A stretch of 64,000 bases of DNA from Sordariomycetes sp. S80-01Y (GCA_037042185.1 JAXQJY010000032.1:3371692-3435691), one strand, 5' to 3'. Numbered from the stretch's first letter, positions 9,466 through 20,969 are shown. Numbers and translations are program-made. Notes: generated by a model from the letters alone, not told the origin.

Positions 9466-11708
9466 AAGGAGCTTATCTCCGGGCGTAAGCGAGTAAAAAG
9501 CTCAACAAACAGCCCCTCTACGAAGTGCGAGACAAGCGGATTGATCTTGCTAGGAATATTGTAACACACGGGCGGCGTACAGTTGCTGGTTTTGCTCACA
9601 CCTGCCTAGGTGGCTTTTCAGACCGAATAAATTATGTGGCTTTTGGAGACTCTAGCAGTGCACGCAGAAATATAGAATAATTCTTGGTGCGTGAAATCAT
9701 TGGAAAGTATGTGCAGACAGCCGAAGAACTACTAGAAATGCCCTGTAAGGAGAAAGAAAGAAAAAAGGGGTGTAACGGAGCGGTTGCGAAGCTACCCGGT
9801 ACTGGCATGAGAGGATGGACTGGAGTCCGTCGCGCTCCGCCTCAGAACGAGGGGCCTGTCCTCCCATCGAGTGATTTGAGTCAATGCAAGGGTGCTGGAG
9901 TCTTCAGGCGGTTCGCTTGCAAGTGGTTATACGTACTCGGTGTGTGAATTCAAGCTAGAAATTTGGAAGCCTAACGCGGAACGTCCCATAGGGTCCACGC
10001 AGATCCGATCTGTGATGGAAAACTCGCAGGTGACATTGGTCAATCTCGCGGCGTGGCATGCTGCTGCATCTAAGCGTAGCGTCGAAGGCTCTCCAAAATA
10101 GGCTTGACCCGACAGGAATTCAACTGCCTGGAACGTTTTGAACAGTCGTCAGCTTCCACGTTCCCACACACGTGGAGCGTATCCCTCGTTTTGCCGTACA
10201 GTGTCGGATCTGTCTCGAGTTGAGAAGCAGTTTATGGATGCCTAACTCTGATGCTGTCCACTCTAGCGTACGGCCACAGGGTTGCACCGCCCGGGCGGTG
10301 ACAGGCTGCTCAATTTTGGGAGGCGTGATTGGACAGAAACACGGGATAGGGCTGAAGCAGCTCGGGATTGAAGCAAGTCACGGTTCCCGACTCGGCGATC
10401 GATTGGAGTCCATTGTCCAGTGGTGACGAATGCGCAGATGCTGACGACAGGCTGTCCTAAAGAGCGTACAGACCACTCTGCCCCCATGACATTGGCTTAC
10501 AGTGGCCCTCATGGACCTACTGTCTCGAATCCTGCGTCAGTGAAGCCGTGGTGGTCTTGAGTCGGGTCCTGCGTTGAGCACTACTGCATCCCTGCATGGT
10601 CGATCCAGGATTTGCTCATGTTCTCTCATCAAGGTGAACAGTCATCGGCCAGCAAGGCGTTTTCCGTGGCGGCCCCACGAAACGAAACACTTCTAGGACG
10701 ATTCCAGTGAATCTCTGTCCTGCCAGCAATCAGCAGTTCCAAATGACGACGACACGAAACCATCGGGATGGCTTCCCGAAGCCGCGCGAGTCCTCCCACC
10801 AGAATAATTCGTCTGCCTTCTGCGAAAGTCCTCCAGGCTTCACCAGTCTTGCATATCGGCCCATGGGGGAGGACGCACACGATGCCTCCTTGGCAGTTGG
10901 TCCTTACCGGATGAGACGGGGCTGGAGCAAAGCCTCGGGTTTCCGACGATAGGGATTCTGCCTCTCGGAGAATCTCTGGATCGCAGGTTGCTTACCAAAA
11001 ACCGCGGCGCTCTGCTAGTGTAAGCCGCTGCTGCTTACCAGGCGCGACTCCTTCCCCGAGAGCAGGGGTCGCTTCGACTCCACACCACCAACATGAACGA
11101 TTGGCTCAGTCCTTCCAACTCCAGGCAGCAGCGCTGAGGAAGGAACAGCCCACGCTCCTGCACTGTACTTCGTCTTGCGTTTTATGGACATCACCTCGCC
11201 TTTCGCCAATTCTTGACCACTCACCCTTTTTAACCTCAGTCATCCATTCGGTTAACAAAATCTTGTCGCCTTGATTTCCAGTCCGTCTTTTCCTGGACTT
11301 TTGTCAAGATTGTATGCTGCCGCAAATCGCAGACGAACCTAAATAACGAGGCCGCCGGATCTGACTTCACAGTACGAATCTCTCAGCGGAAGACTGTGAC
11401 GTTGACCGCGCTTCGCCTCCTCCCTCCCTCCGCCATTGTCTGCTTCATAATCCATCTCCTCCTCCATCTCTTATCGCCCTTCCGTCTTCCAGCAAACGTC
11501 CCCATCTCATATTCCGTCGCTGCGGTCGTCGTTGCTTTCCTGTGTACCCCTCGATTCGGACTCAAACCCAAATCCCCGTCAACACATCTTTCGGTCACTG
11601 GACGAATAGTCGACGGGTTGCCACACGAACCGCGCTCGACGCCAACAACCGTCGTGTGACTCACGGCCGAAGGATATCCCCAATCAGATAACTTCGAGAT
11701 CTGTCAAG
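9466..11708. other. Long intergenic region upstream of the C2H2 factor gene, 2.2 kb
   Basis: No family-matching frame on either strand. The last 350 bases before the zinc-finger gene are strongly pyrimidine-rich (about 11400-11480, runs of CTCC). A long, gene-free upstream region is common for regulatory genes in filamentous fungi. Confidence 0.55.
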
Positions 11709-14132
11709 ATGGCTTCCGCGCACCCCCGTCGCAGGTCTCCTGCGGCTTGTCCTGCCGACACTCGCGACAGCCTCACCTTTAAGACGTCGGCAGCCCTCCC
11801 CAAGGGCGCAACTTTCCATTCCCCTTCTTCCTCCTCGGCAGCATCGCAGACCACATTCCAACCCCCAAGCCTGCCTCGATCCCAGAGCCACATGGACGAT
11901 GTCGTCGATGCCAACCGTCGTCGTGTCGAGCTCGCCCTAAGCGACATCGACGAGGTTCTGTCTCTAGAGAAGCTCACGCTCTCCCCCAAGAACGACCGCG
12001 AGGAGTCTCTTCGAGACAGCAGCCTTCCCGTCCCTCGTGGCTTCCTCGACCTTCCCATCGTCGACCCTGCCGTGGCCAAGATGGAGTCGCGCCGCGTCCT
12101 TCGCCCGCGATCCATGCGCCGCTCGAACGCTCATGCTTCCGACAGCGGCATTGGATCATCTCTCGCATCAGCCTCCACCAAGGACAAAGTTGAAGGGACC
12201 TCTGAGGGCAAGAAGATGAGGAAGAACTCTACTGCTGCTATCACACGATCGGCCTCGGCCAATGCTGAGGGCCTTCCCAGCCTCGGCCCAAGGGCTGTAA
12301 ACCGCATCCACGAGCACACTCTTGGTCCGCTCCTGGAAAAGGAGACGCTCAAGGACTTCGAACCCATCATTCTTGACGTTCCGCGCCGCATTCGCTCCAA
12401 GGAGATCATCTGCTTGCGTGATGTGGAGAAATTTCTGCTATTCATGGCACCGGTAAGTGAACTTTCTTCGGCCACTGGAGTTTGGGGAGATGCTTATCGC
12501 AAATTGTTGGTAAAGGAGAAGGCAAAATCCGGAATCTTCTATCTCGACTTCTGCCTTACTTCGATTCGATGCATTCAAGCGACCGTGGAATACCTCAGCG
12601 ACCGCGAACAAGTGCGACCCAGCGACCGACCATACACTAACGGATATTTCATGGACCTGAAGGACCAGATTCTGCAATATGGACGAGACCTCGCAGCTGC
12701 CAAGGGAGAGGACTCCCTGAACATCGACCAGTATGTACCACGCTTTGTGCCCATTCAGAGCAAAAGCAGAGCTAACACCCTCGGAAGAGGAGAAGAGATC
12801 AAGCTATACGGTGGTATTGCCGAGAACGGCCGCCCTGCCGAGCTTGTTCGCATCAAGAACGACGGCACCGCAATTTCCATGGCTACGGGTAAGGAGGTTG
12901 ACATCAGCGACGGTCCCGTCCAGTTCAAGCGCTCCCTCAGCCAACAGCGAGAGGACGAAGAGGAGATCATGCGCTCGATGGCCCGCCGCAAGAAGAACGC
13001 TAGCCCCGAGGAGCTGGCTCCTAAGCGATGCCGCGAACCCGGCTGCTTCAAGGAGTTTAAGCGCCCTTGCGACCTCACCAAGCACGAGAAGACACACTCG
13101 CGTCCTTGGAAGTGCCCCTTTGCTACCTGCAAATACCATGAATTCGGGTGGCCCACCGAGAAGGAGATGGATCGTCACGTCAACGACAAGCACTCTGATA
13201 AGCCCGCCATGTTCGAGTGCCAATTCAAGCCTTGCCCTTACAAGTCCAAGCGCGAGTCAAACTGCAAGCAGCACATGGAAAAGGCCCACGGCTGGACCTA
13301 CGTCCGCACCAAGACCAACGGCAAGAAGCCAGGCAGCGTCCACTCGCCCGACAACACCAAGACTCCTACCTCTGTCCAGCAGACGCCACCTCTCGCCAAC
13401 GCTTCCACACCGTCCGATGCGTACAGCGTCCCGACCCCTCCCCAGGATGGCCACGCGCCTCAAGCTTTTGCCAACGACTTCCCGATGTACCAGCCGGATG
13501 CGGACTGGATGGCCGCAACCTACGGACTGCAAAGCGAGAACATGGATGGGATGGACGCCTCCCTCGAGCAGATGTCGCCCTCCTCTGCAGCCTCTTACGA
13601 GCAGTACGCGCCCTACCAGAATGGATCTCAGTTTATCACCGATGAGGACATATACGCCGCTACTGCTCGGCTGCCCCCGCAGCAGCTACCTACACCTGAC
13701 GGGTCGTTGATGTACAACAAAATGATGCCTCAGCAGCACATGATGCACCAGGCTGCTGCAGCTCAGCCTCAGGCTCAGCATTACCAGCAGCCACACCCAG
13801 CCCAGATGCAGAGCTTCAACACTGCGCAGCAGTTCCACGCTGCTCAGGCGCCGCAGCCGCAGCCGCAGCCGCACTTCTCACCCAACGCCCAGCACAACAC
13901 GATGTTGTATACCCCACCCAACAACGTCGATGACGGCTACGAGGAGACTTTCAACGGCGTTGACGGTGCGGATTTCCAGCTGTTCCCCGCGAACGTGGCC
14001 AAGGGCAACTCGCAGGCTCTCTTCGGAGATATCCCCAGCGCGGATTTGGGTTTCTCCCAAGTCTCCCAGCCGGAAATATTCCAGCAGGTCGACCTCAGCC
14101 AGCTCCATTACCAGGACTTCCAACATGAGTAG
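11709..14132 (+). CDS. C2H2 zinc-finger protein with three fingers (putative transcription factor)
   Basis: The open frame gives 807 residues. Three C2H2 fingers lie at about 440-527: CREPGC...HEKTH (C-X4-C-X12-H-X3-H), CPFATC...HVNDKH (C-X4-C-X15-H-X4-H) and CQFKPC...HMEKAH (C-X4-C-X12-H-X4-H). The N-terminus has a short motif FKTSAALPKGATFHSP, then basic RRVLRPRSMRRS. A structured part (about 195-330) includes FYLDFCLTSIRCIQATVEYL. The C-terminal third is Gln/Pro/Met-rich (QPQPQPQPH at about 717), as in activation regions. A perfect donor GTAAGT at 12453 with acceptors at 12515, 12518 or 12521 would define a stop-free 63-69-nt intron removing about 21 residues from VSELSSATG on; the branch site is weak, so I leave it open. 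Nuclear DNA binding is inferred from the fingers; target genes are unknown. Confidence 0.88.
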   Translation: MASAHPRRRSPAACPADTRDSLTFKTSAALPKGATFHSPSSSSAASQTTFQPPSLPRSQSHMDDVVDANRRRVELALSDIDEVLSLEKLTLSPKNDREESLRDSSLPVPRGFLDLPIVDPAVAKMESRRVLRPRSMRRSNAHASDSGIGSSLASASTKDKVEGTSEGKKMRKNSTAAITRSASANAEGLPSLGPRAVNRIHEHTLGPLLEKETLKDFEPIILDVPRRIRSKEIICLRDVEKFLLFMAPVSELSSATGVWGDAYRKLLVKEKAKSGIFYLDFCLTSIRCIQATVEYLSDREQVRPSDRPYTNGYFMDLKDQILQYGRDLAAAKGEDSLNIDQYVPRFVPIQSKSRANTLGRGEEIKLYGGIAENGRPAELVRIKNDGTAISMATGKEVDISDGPVQFKRSLSQQREDEEEIMRSMARRKKNASPEELAPKRCREPGCFKEFKRPCDLTKHEKTHSRPWKCPFATCKYHEFGWPTEKEMDRHVNDKHSDKPAMFECQFKPCPYKSKRESNCKQHMEKAHGWTYVRTKTNGKKPGSVHSPDNTKTPTSVQQTPPLANASTPSDAYSVPTPPQDGHAPQAFANDFPMYQPDADWMAATYGLQSENMDGMDASLEQMSPSSAASYEQYAPYQNGSQFITDEDIYAATARLPPQQLPTPDGSLMYNKMMPQQHMMHQAAAAQPQAQHYQQPHPAQMQSFNTAQQFHAAQAPQPQPQPHFSPNAQHNTMLYTPPNNVDDGYEETFNGVDGADFQLFPANVAKGNSQALFGDIPSADLGFSQVSQPEIFQQVDLSQLHYQDFQHE

Positions 14133-14946
14133 AGCTCGAAGGAATTGGGAACCGAGCTTGATGAACCGGAGGCTGCTGTCTCACACGTGGGCTCGGTTCG
14201 GGCTACGAAATAATGATTTGTTTGATGCAATCTTGGGAAGCTAAGCTGAGCATCCTTTCTGTGTGTTTTACTGGAGGGAGGAAAGAACTGGACGTGATGA
14301 ATGACGAAGATAATTGATTTGCCTTGCTTTGCTGCTACTAAGCTGTTGGCCAAGAGCGGTGGTGAGAAGGGATTTTCACACAACAGATTGCCGTTCCGAA
14401 ATGTCGCAATAGATAGAACAAACTCAGACTTCACTCATTCTTGTCTTGCCGACTACATCACCTCGTGCCACTTCTACTGCAATACTCGTATTACAGTCGT
14501 ACAACCCATCAATCTGTGATCACACGCCTCGGCACGCGTGCACGCCTCCAGGCGCGGTCTAGCCCTCCCCTCTCCCCGCATTCGACCTTCAGCGGGTCGA
14601 AGCGTCGTGGTGGGGGGAGACGAGTCGGGATTAACAGCAGCGGCGTCGGCGAGTCAGGCCAGTCCAGGCGAGTCCAACCCGCCCACAGAGTCGGCTAACT
14701 GAACTCGCTCGAACGCTCAGCTCCCACGAATCTGGACTCGAACCGACTGGAGTTAGCAGAGCACAGCCCACTAACTCAAAGCCTACTTCTGGACTTCCAG
14801 GCTGGACCGGCAGGCGATGTGCGGCTTGGTTTGAGCATAAAACCGGGGGCCTGGCAGCAGATCTACTTGCTACTCGTCGCCCGAACCTGATCTTCCTTTC
14901 CTGGACAGGGTCTGCTTTCTATTACGGAGATTTTCTGTCTGTCAGA
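14133..14946. other. Intergenic region with TATA-like box upstream of pyroglutamyl peptidase
   Basis: 3' flank of the C2H2 gene and promoter of the peptidase gene. A TATA-like GCATAAAAC lies at about 14835-14843, about 105 bases before the ATG. A fragment near 14730-14790 (minus strand) looks faintly like the 3' half of a tRNA but does not fold as one. Confidence 0.5.
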
Positions 14947-15837
14947 ATGGGATCCCAGCCGCCTCAGGAGGAGATCACCGTCTTGGTCACGGGCTTCGGG
15001 GTATGTCTTTCTCGAGACGCCGTCAGGATGTCGCCGGCCCTGTCAGCATGGCTAATGATGCTCCCAGCCCTTCCGCGACCAGTACCCGGTCAATCCATCC
15101 TACGAGATCGCCCGCGGGCTGCCGTCCCATCTTCCTCCCCTACGACCGAAGGACCCGTCGATCCGGAGCACCTCCGCGCCCTCGATACCCGACGTCCGCA
15201 TCGTCGTCCACCCCGAGCCTATCCGCGTGAACTACCAACACGTGCGGTCCCTTGTCCCAACGTTTTGGGACAATGAAGTGCAAGGGAGGAAGATTGACCT
15301 GTGCGTGCACATAGGCATGGCAGGTCCGCGGCCCTTCTACCAGGTCGAGCGGAGGGGTCATCGGAAGGGATACAACAGCAAGGATGTAGACGGCGAACGC
15401 TTGTGCGATGACGAGGAGGACCCTGATTGGATCTGGAAAGGATGTCCGGACGAGATTGAGAGTGATATGGACGTGAAGGATGTGATGGTGCGATGGATGG
15501 GATATAGTCCGGTATGTCGTCCCCCCCCCCACCTGGCATATCCCCCACGGCCATGCTGACCAAGACGTAGAAAGGTTCAGATCTGAGGCTTTCCGATGAC
15601 GCGGGCCACTATCTATGCGACTTCATCTACTATTCCAGCTTGGCTCATCTCTGGAAGCGGGGCTCGGAGAGAAAGCTGCTCTTCTTCCACGTGCCCGCCG
15701 ATGCTTCGAGGGAATCAGTTGAGTTGGGCAGGGAGCTCTGCGTCAACCTGATTAGGTCTATGGTTGAGAGCGAGGTTGCGAAGAGGAGCCTTCCTGAGAC
15801 ACCTGGAAACGAAGACGGCGGCGTCGAGCTCAGGTGA
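14947..15837 (+). CDS. Pyroglutamyl peptidase I (peptidase family C15)
   Basis: Exons 14947..15000, 15068..15511 and 15571..15837 give 254 residues. The enzyme removes N-terminal pyroglutamate from peptides in the cytosol. Splicing intron 1 (GTATGT, branch GCTAATG) joins VTGFG to PFRDQYPVNPS, the conserved GFGPF...NPS start of the family. The catalytic triad is visible: Glu in GMAGPRPFYQVE, Cys in AGHYLCDFIYY, and His in FFHVPAD. Intron 2 contains a run of about ten C residues. Fungal members are longer than the about 215-residue bacterial enzymes because of insertions such as the acidic loop DDEEDPDW seen here. It is convergent with the Cys-rich microprotein gene. Confidence 0.93.
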
Positions 15838-16148
15838 TCCCCAGGAACTCTCTGGCTGACGATGGGATTCGGAGGATGAAGCCATTCGCAAGGGCGAGCT
15901 GTGCTGCAAGACCAGTTCTTTCGAAGATGTTGGGTCACACAAGCGACCTTGAACCGCCTCTTGAATTAATCTAATGATTGCAATGCCGCGCCCAAACCCA
16001 CCACACCCTCTGTCGAACGCCTGACCATGCCAAACCCATCCTCATCATCCTCCAAGTATCTCGCCGTGCCAAACATCACTCCAACCCGACAGCGGGGTCG
16101 TTGGTCGCGCGCGCGCGCACCCTCCGCGCATCAGCTGCTCCGACCAAG
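15838..16148. other. Short convergent intergenic region
   Basis: 3' flanks of pyroglutamyl peptidase and of the Cys-rich small gene; a GC-alternating tract (gcgcgcgcgc) lies at about 16108-16118. Nothing else seen. Confidence 0.6.
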
Positions 16149-16403
16149 TTAGCTGTCCAGCTGCGCCTGGAGATGGCAGCTGCCCATGCCGGCCTTGGGC
16201 GGGTACTTGGTGCCGCCTACGTCGACCTTTGGCTCGCAGGTGCAGCGCTCGTCCTCCGGGACGCTGTCCATGACCATGGCGACGTGGGAGCCGCAGCCCC
16301 ACCACGTCGACTTGCCTGGGCGCCATCAGCCGGGGTCGCACACCGGGGGTTGGTGTCTTCTCTGGTGCTTACCGCAGTTGTCGCAGGTGGCCTTCTTGCA
16401 CAT
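16149..16403 (-). CDS. Cys-rich 65-residue conserved-looking small protein
   Basis: Two exons, complement(16149..16315, 16373..16403), encode 65 residues. Exon 1 is only 31 nt (MCKKATCDNC plus one base). The 57-nt intron has donor GTAAGC, branch GCTGATG and acceptor CCCAG. Seven Cys (2, 7, 10, 18, 35, 37, 57) and a His (21) are arranged as CxxC, WWGCGSH and CTC pairs, suggesting zinc or metal binding. Similar short proteins with the core TWWGCGxHV...MDxVP are, from memory, common uncharacterised proteins in Pezizomycotina; that recollection is unverified. Function unknown. The gene is too short and spliced to appear in simple ORF searches, and its open frames in other phases mislead. Confidence 0.75.
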
Positions 16404-16901
16404 ATTGTTGAGGTTGGTGTGTATGAGTCTTGTAATCACGTGGCGCGTTGCGGGAGCTTAGTCGCAGTCGAGTGATTGACGGCTCTGACGAGGGGAGCGG
16501 CGGGCTTTTATGACGTGAAATGGAGGTCGAGAATCGAACTAGTATTCCGTAGTATTACCTATTTGGTACGTGAGAGGCGCTGCTGGGGTCGGCGACCCGA
16601 TAATCTCCAAGCGCTGTTCCATACCAGTGGTCGCCGAGGTTGACCCTTTTATCGCCGACTGCACTGCCTGCAAAATGGGGAAGCCCGTTGTAGCCGCTCG
16701 CCGGGTACGAGCTGGAACACTTCTCTGCTTGGTACTAACAGTAGTAAGTAGTGATATAGCTGATGCCTCAACAATGATAGACTTGCTATTTCCTTATATC
16801 TTGGGAGCATGGCCAGACTTTGCCATTGGGTTGGTCACGACATATAAGCGGGTTGCGTTCGATCACCTGTTGAAGAGCACGTCTCTGTAACCACCATCCC
16901 A
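16404..16901. other. Intergenic region between microprotein gene and kel3
   Basis: 5' flank of the Cys-rich gene and 3' flank of the kelch gene. No gene recognised; a T-loop-like string near 16535 (minus) has no tRNA around it. Confidence 0.55.
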
Positions 16902-19098
16902 TCATCTTCTTCGACCACCGCCCGCACCGGCGTCTCCCTTCTCCGCAAGACTGACAACCTCCTGGATGCCGGCCGCCTCCTGCTCCTCCTCCAGGGCCGT
17001 GATCTCCTCCCTGGAGTCCCACCACTTCTCCTCGCTGAGCTGGTAGGCCTTGGCCTTGATCTCCTTGATGGGCATCGACTCGGGCTGCACGTTCTTCCAC
17101 CGCAGGCTCGTCATGAGGATCTCCTGCCACTCGTTGGACGTCCGCACGAAGAAGTCGCGGCGGGACTCGAAAGGCTGGTCGCGGGGTCAGTGGGGGGTTT
17201 GAGCAGCGGCCGGGATGGAGTTGTACTTACCCTTGGGTGTGGAAGACCGTCGTCAACGGTCGATGATGCTGCGTCGTCTTCCGTAGACGACGTTGGCGCG
17301 GTCTGATCGGAAGCCTCCGATCCGCCAGCCTCAGACATCTCATCCTGCTTCTTCTTCCTCTTGCTGGGAGTGACGGGCTTCTCAGCCTCTTCGTACTCTT
17401 CCCCGTCCTCTTCATCGTCCTCATCTTCGTCTTCGTCGTCCTCGCCCTCATCCTCATCCTCGTCTCCACCTTCGTCGTCGGAGTCGATCCAGTCCTCGAC
17501 GGGACGTTCGAAGATCTGCTTGCACCCATCCAGTTTGTCCAAGTTGATGGCGTACATGTCGTCAAAGGTGAACTCCCGGTCGCCCTTCTCGTATGTTCCG
17601 CCGTAGATGTAGAGGTTGTCTCCCTGAACCGCGAGCTGTGCGTTGAAGCGGATGTGAGGAGGCTCCAGGCTGACGGGATATTCCTTCGCCGGCTTCTCCT
17701 CTTCCTCCTCTTCCTGCTGCTTGTCGAGCTCGATGTCATCCACATCATCCAGGGACGCCCCCATCTCTAAAGCTTGCAGTTGCCGCAGAAGCTCCTCGTC
17801 GCCACCTTGCCGTCCACGCCGACCTCCTCCCCGCTTTTGGTCCTGCAGCCCCTTCTTCTGCTGCTGGCGCGGCTTCCTCAGGGTCAGTGGCATGAAGCGG
17901 TTTCGCTCAATGTTCCAAGCAAACAGCTGATTGAAGAACTCGCTGTCCATGCCCTCTTCGCTCGCTTCGACATCGTGTACTCCGCCAAAGAGAATGCCAC
18001 GGCCCTTGTGCCAGGTCATGGTAGCTCCGGCTCGCGGTGGGTTGGGTGAGTTCGTTGGCCGCTTTCGCCTTTCCCAACGGACTGTTGGGGGTGCAGTAGG
18101 CGCCGCACCCTCAGCTGGCTGTGTCATTCGGAGGAAGAAGCTGTCTTCGTGAACCTTCGGTTTCAGGATGTTCTTCTGCCCTTGAGATTGCCCCTTACCA
18201 CTCTTCTGCTTCAGGTTGACGACGGCCTTTATTCTAGAGTATCCTCCATAGAGAACAGCTCCCGATTCGTGCGGCAGGAAGGTGAAAGATGACCGGGCAT
18301 CGGGCTTGAGCTGCGCCTGGGGCAGAACGGGCGAGTGCCAGACGAAGTTGACGGTGTCGAAGATCCACAAATCAGACATGTACCTCGTTTGGTTCGAAGT
18401 GTCCTGGAACCCGCCAAAGAGGATGATGTACTGCTTCCAGTACGTCATGCGGTGACCACTCCTTGCTGGAGGGCTCTTGTCCTTGCCCTTGACCTCGATT
18501 TTGGTCCACTCCCTCGTTGCCGGCTCTAGCCTCCAAAAGTCCGAGTAGTGGTGGAATGTCCCCTGCTTGGGTGAGGAGAACTCACCACCAAAGAGGTAGA
18601 CATGGTTCGGGTTGGCCGCCCTCGTCCACGCATGCCCACTCCGGGGCAATGGTGCATTCGGACTGGTGACGCGCCTCCACTCGTCGCGACTGATGTTGTA
18701 GACGTTCAAATCGCCGTAGAACTGCGCCATCGATCCATTGAAATACTCACCACCAAAGAGCAGCAGGATGTTGCTATCGTGCGGGGAGGCCATGAAAGTC
18801 GCAGCGCCCCTCGGTCGTGGCGGGGCTTCGCTCACAACCTCAGTCACCTTAAGGAATTGCTCCTGCTGGCGACGATACTCCTCGAGGATCTCGTCCAAAT
18901 CGACATCTTCGGCGTCGCTTCCCTCGACCTTGGCAGCCTTGGATTTGGCCTTCTTTTCGCCTTTGCTGGCTTGCTTGGCCGCCTTCTCGGCCTGCGACGA
19001 CGTCAGTTGAAGGCTTTGACGGAGGGGTCGTTCTGGGTGATGAGGGGCACCTTTTTTGCCTTTCTGGCCTCGTTGCCTTTTTTCTTGTCCTTGGCCAT
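16902..19098 (-). CDS. kel3: Kelch-repeat protein of the Kel3/KLHDC4 family
   Basis: Exons complement(16902..17174, 17231..18991, 19051..19098) give 693 residues. The ATG at 19098 lies in a different frame from the long exon; splicing a 59-nt intron (donor GTGCCC, weak; branch AACTGACG; acceptor GTCGCAG) joins MAKDKKKGNEARKAKK to AEKAAKQASKGEKK, which matches the Lys-rich start of this family. Kelch repeats follow: LLLFGGEYFNG, NHVYLFGGEFSS, IILFGGFQD, GAVLYGGYSR, GILFGGVHD and LYIYGGTYEKGDREF, i.e. a six-bladed propeller. A long acidic tract (DEDEDEGEDDEDEDED) precedes the last exon, which ends in a Trp-rich conserved tail (SNEWQEILMTSLRWKN, EEKWWDSREE). Its cytoplasmic role is not well defined even in yeast. 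Confidence 0.92.
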
Positions 19099-19509
19099 GA
19101 TCAAGTAATGTCAGGGCACGAAGGACCGGTTTGTCGCAGAAGCGCAGAGAAAAAAAGCTCCCAGCCAAATTCGTCGAATGAGATGAAGTCTGTGAGGGCA
19201 CAACTGCTGCCATCCACTGCTTGGCCAGGGTCTCCACTCTTCACATAGGCATCCTGACACGGGATAGTAGTTGAATGCAGATCATGTGAAAGTGGTAGTT
19301 GGAGAGTTGTAAACTCTTCATGAGGTTCTCTGCAGGGTTTTCATTGCCATTCTGCTAAATACGTGGACGCATCGCGTGCGCTGCTGCAAGCTGTTCCCAC
19401 CTCGGGCCTAAGACAGCTTAAAGGACTTTGCGTAAAGCTCGATGGCCTCCAAGAAAATAGAGGTTGAAGGTGAGCGGAATCCATTGCATCGACGGGGTTC
19501 TATTCATCC
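19099..19509. other. Intergenic region tgs1/kel3
   Basis: About 410 bases between the tgs1 stop and the kel3 start, both genes on the minus strand. It should hold the kel3 promoter; no motif stands out. Confidence 0.6.
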
Positions 19510-20447
19510 TCACTCGGCCATCGGCTCATTCACAGTGCGGGTAGCCCTACCCGGCATAAATGCCACCATCGCCTTGCTAGCCCCTTCCATGCAATACTGT
19601 ACAACCTCGATCTTCTCGTCTTTTGGCGCTAGCTTCGCAATCTGGCGTATGTCACTCGTCCTCGGTAGGTAAAGAGCATGGTCCATCGGACCACATGCAT
19701 CACTCAAGTCGTCCAGCCCGTAGGGTTGCATAGTGTAAAGATCAAACACCTCATCCGTGCGATATCCCGGACCACCCCACGGCGGGCTCGCAAAGACGAC
19801 GGTTGTATCAGTCTCAGTCCTTAAATCGGGGTGAAGCTGATCGGGCTGCTCTACGAGCAATTTGAGATATTCGAAGCTGTCACCGTGGACCCAAACGATG
19901 GCGTCTGGCGCAACTCCGTAGATCTCCGCATTGTTCTGAGCGCATGCGAGGGTCGCGGCATCTTTTTCGATGGCAATGACTTTCTCCCATCTCTCGGATA
20001 GGGCGAACGCGATAGTGTTGCCGCCGGCGCCGGAGAACATGTCAATAAGAGTGGTTTTTTTCGCATCGATGTTGCACATGTCGTTCGCAACGTGACTAGG
20101 ATCAACCGTTAACGTCGGGACGTGAAAAAGGTGCGGGTCATATGAGAGGAGCCTGCTTACTTTGCGACTGGTTCAGGTGTTACACCAAACCAGGCATCGT
20201 CGGTCATGTAGATGCCTTCGTCATACCAAGAGAAGATGGAGTATCTTTGGGAGAAGTATCTGTAAAGGCGGTCAATGCCACTTCTCGGAGTTGCTCAAAA
20301 GAATCGAACTCACTTCTGGATATCCCAAGGGACCTCGTGCTTTCCTCGATAATGGTGGCAATCATCGGAAAGGTCAAGCCTCTCGGCTGGCTCCATGGAG
20401 TAGCCTGCCGGCTGTGGTTCTGAAAGTTTGCTCATCATCGAACCCAT
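19510..20447 (-). CDS. tgs1: Trimethylguanosine synthase Tgs1 (snRNA/snoRNA cap hypermethylase)
   Basis: Exons complement(19510..20095, 20161..20259, 20314..20447) give 272 residues. Tgs1 converts m7G caps of snRNAs and snoRNAs to m2,2,7G using SAM in the nucleus/nucleolus. The N-terminal family block is rebuilt by splicing: EVPWDIQK | YFSQRYSIFSWYDEGIYMTDDAWFGVTPEPVAN | HVANDM. The methyltransferase core shows motif I DMFSGAGGNTIAF (about 96-108) and catalytic SPPWGGPGY (about 181-189), where the Trp stacks on the guanine. Both introns are canonical (GTGAGT...TTTACAG, 54 nt; GTAAGC...TTGATCCTAG, 65 nt). Three in-frame ATGs (20447, 20438, 20435) compete as start; I take the most upstream. The protein is short and compact, like yeast Tgs1, lacking the long N-terminus of animal TGS1. 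Confidence 0.95.
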
Positions 20448-20969
20448 TCGTGGTATAGGGACACATGTTTATGCCATATTGAGATCCCACCTCTCAAAAG
20501 AGGAAGTTGGGATTTGGTTTTGTTATTCAGGTTGAATCGTGAACTCACTGTAGCCAGCTGTGAAAGCTACCATCGAAGTCACGTGAGCCAAAGATTGTAT
20601 TTGCCGATTACGGGCTCCTTCTTATGACTAAAATTCCAGCAGGTTTGAACATTGAGGGACCATAAAACACTCTCCAATACAAGTCTCTAATATTTCAAGC
20701 ACGTGCAGGAATACGAGGAAGGTTCATAGCAAAAAGCTGGCAATGTTCACTTTCGGCGATAGGCCCCTCGTAGTCGGCGCCACCTCAGTCAAGCTCTTGC
20801 TGAGTCATTCTTCAAGACCCGGTGTTTCTGACGTAGCTCCAATGGCACGCCGCCGAGTTGTTGACCTTAGACCGATGGATTCCACAAGCTCTAAGCCCAG
20901 CGCCAGCATCTCGCTGTAGACTCGCGCCTGATCTTTCCAGTGCTCCCGCGCCGAGAGGACAATACCAAC
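20448..20969. other. Divergent promoter region tgs1/GRASP
   Basis: About 520 bases between two start codons pointing away from each other. No further feature recognised. Confidence 0.6.

Noticed and set aside
12733-13710. 325-codon open frame in another phase of the C2H2 gene
   Set aside because: Ser/Arg-rich shadow of a GC-biased coding region; the zinc fingers are in the other frame.
14725-14790. tRNA-like 3' half on the minus strand (GGTTCGAGTCC-type T-loop)
   Set aside because: The T-stem does not pair (C:A and G:A mismatches), and no matching acceptor, D-arm or anticodon arm could be built.
16525-16560. T-loop-like GTTCGATTC on the minus strand
   Set aside because: Flanking bases do not form a T-stem or acceptor stem; no tRNA fold.
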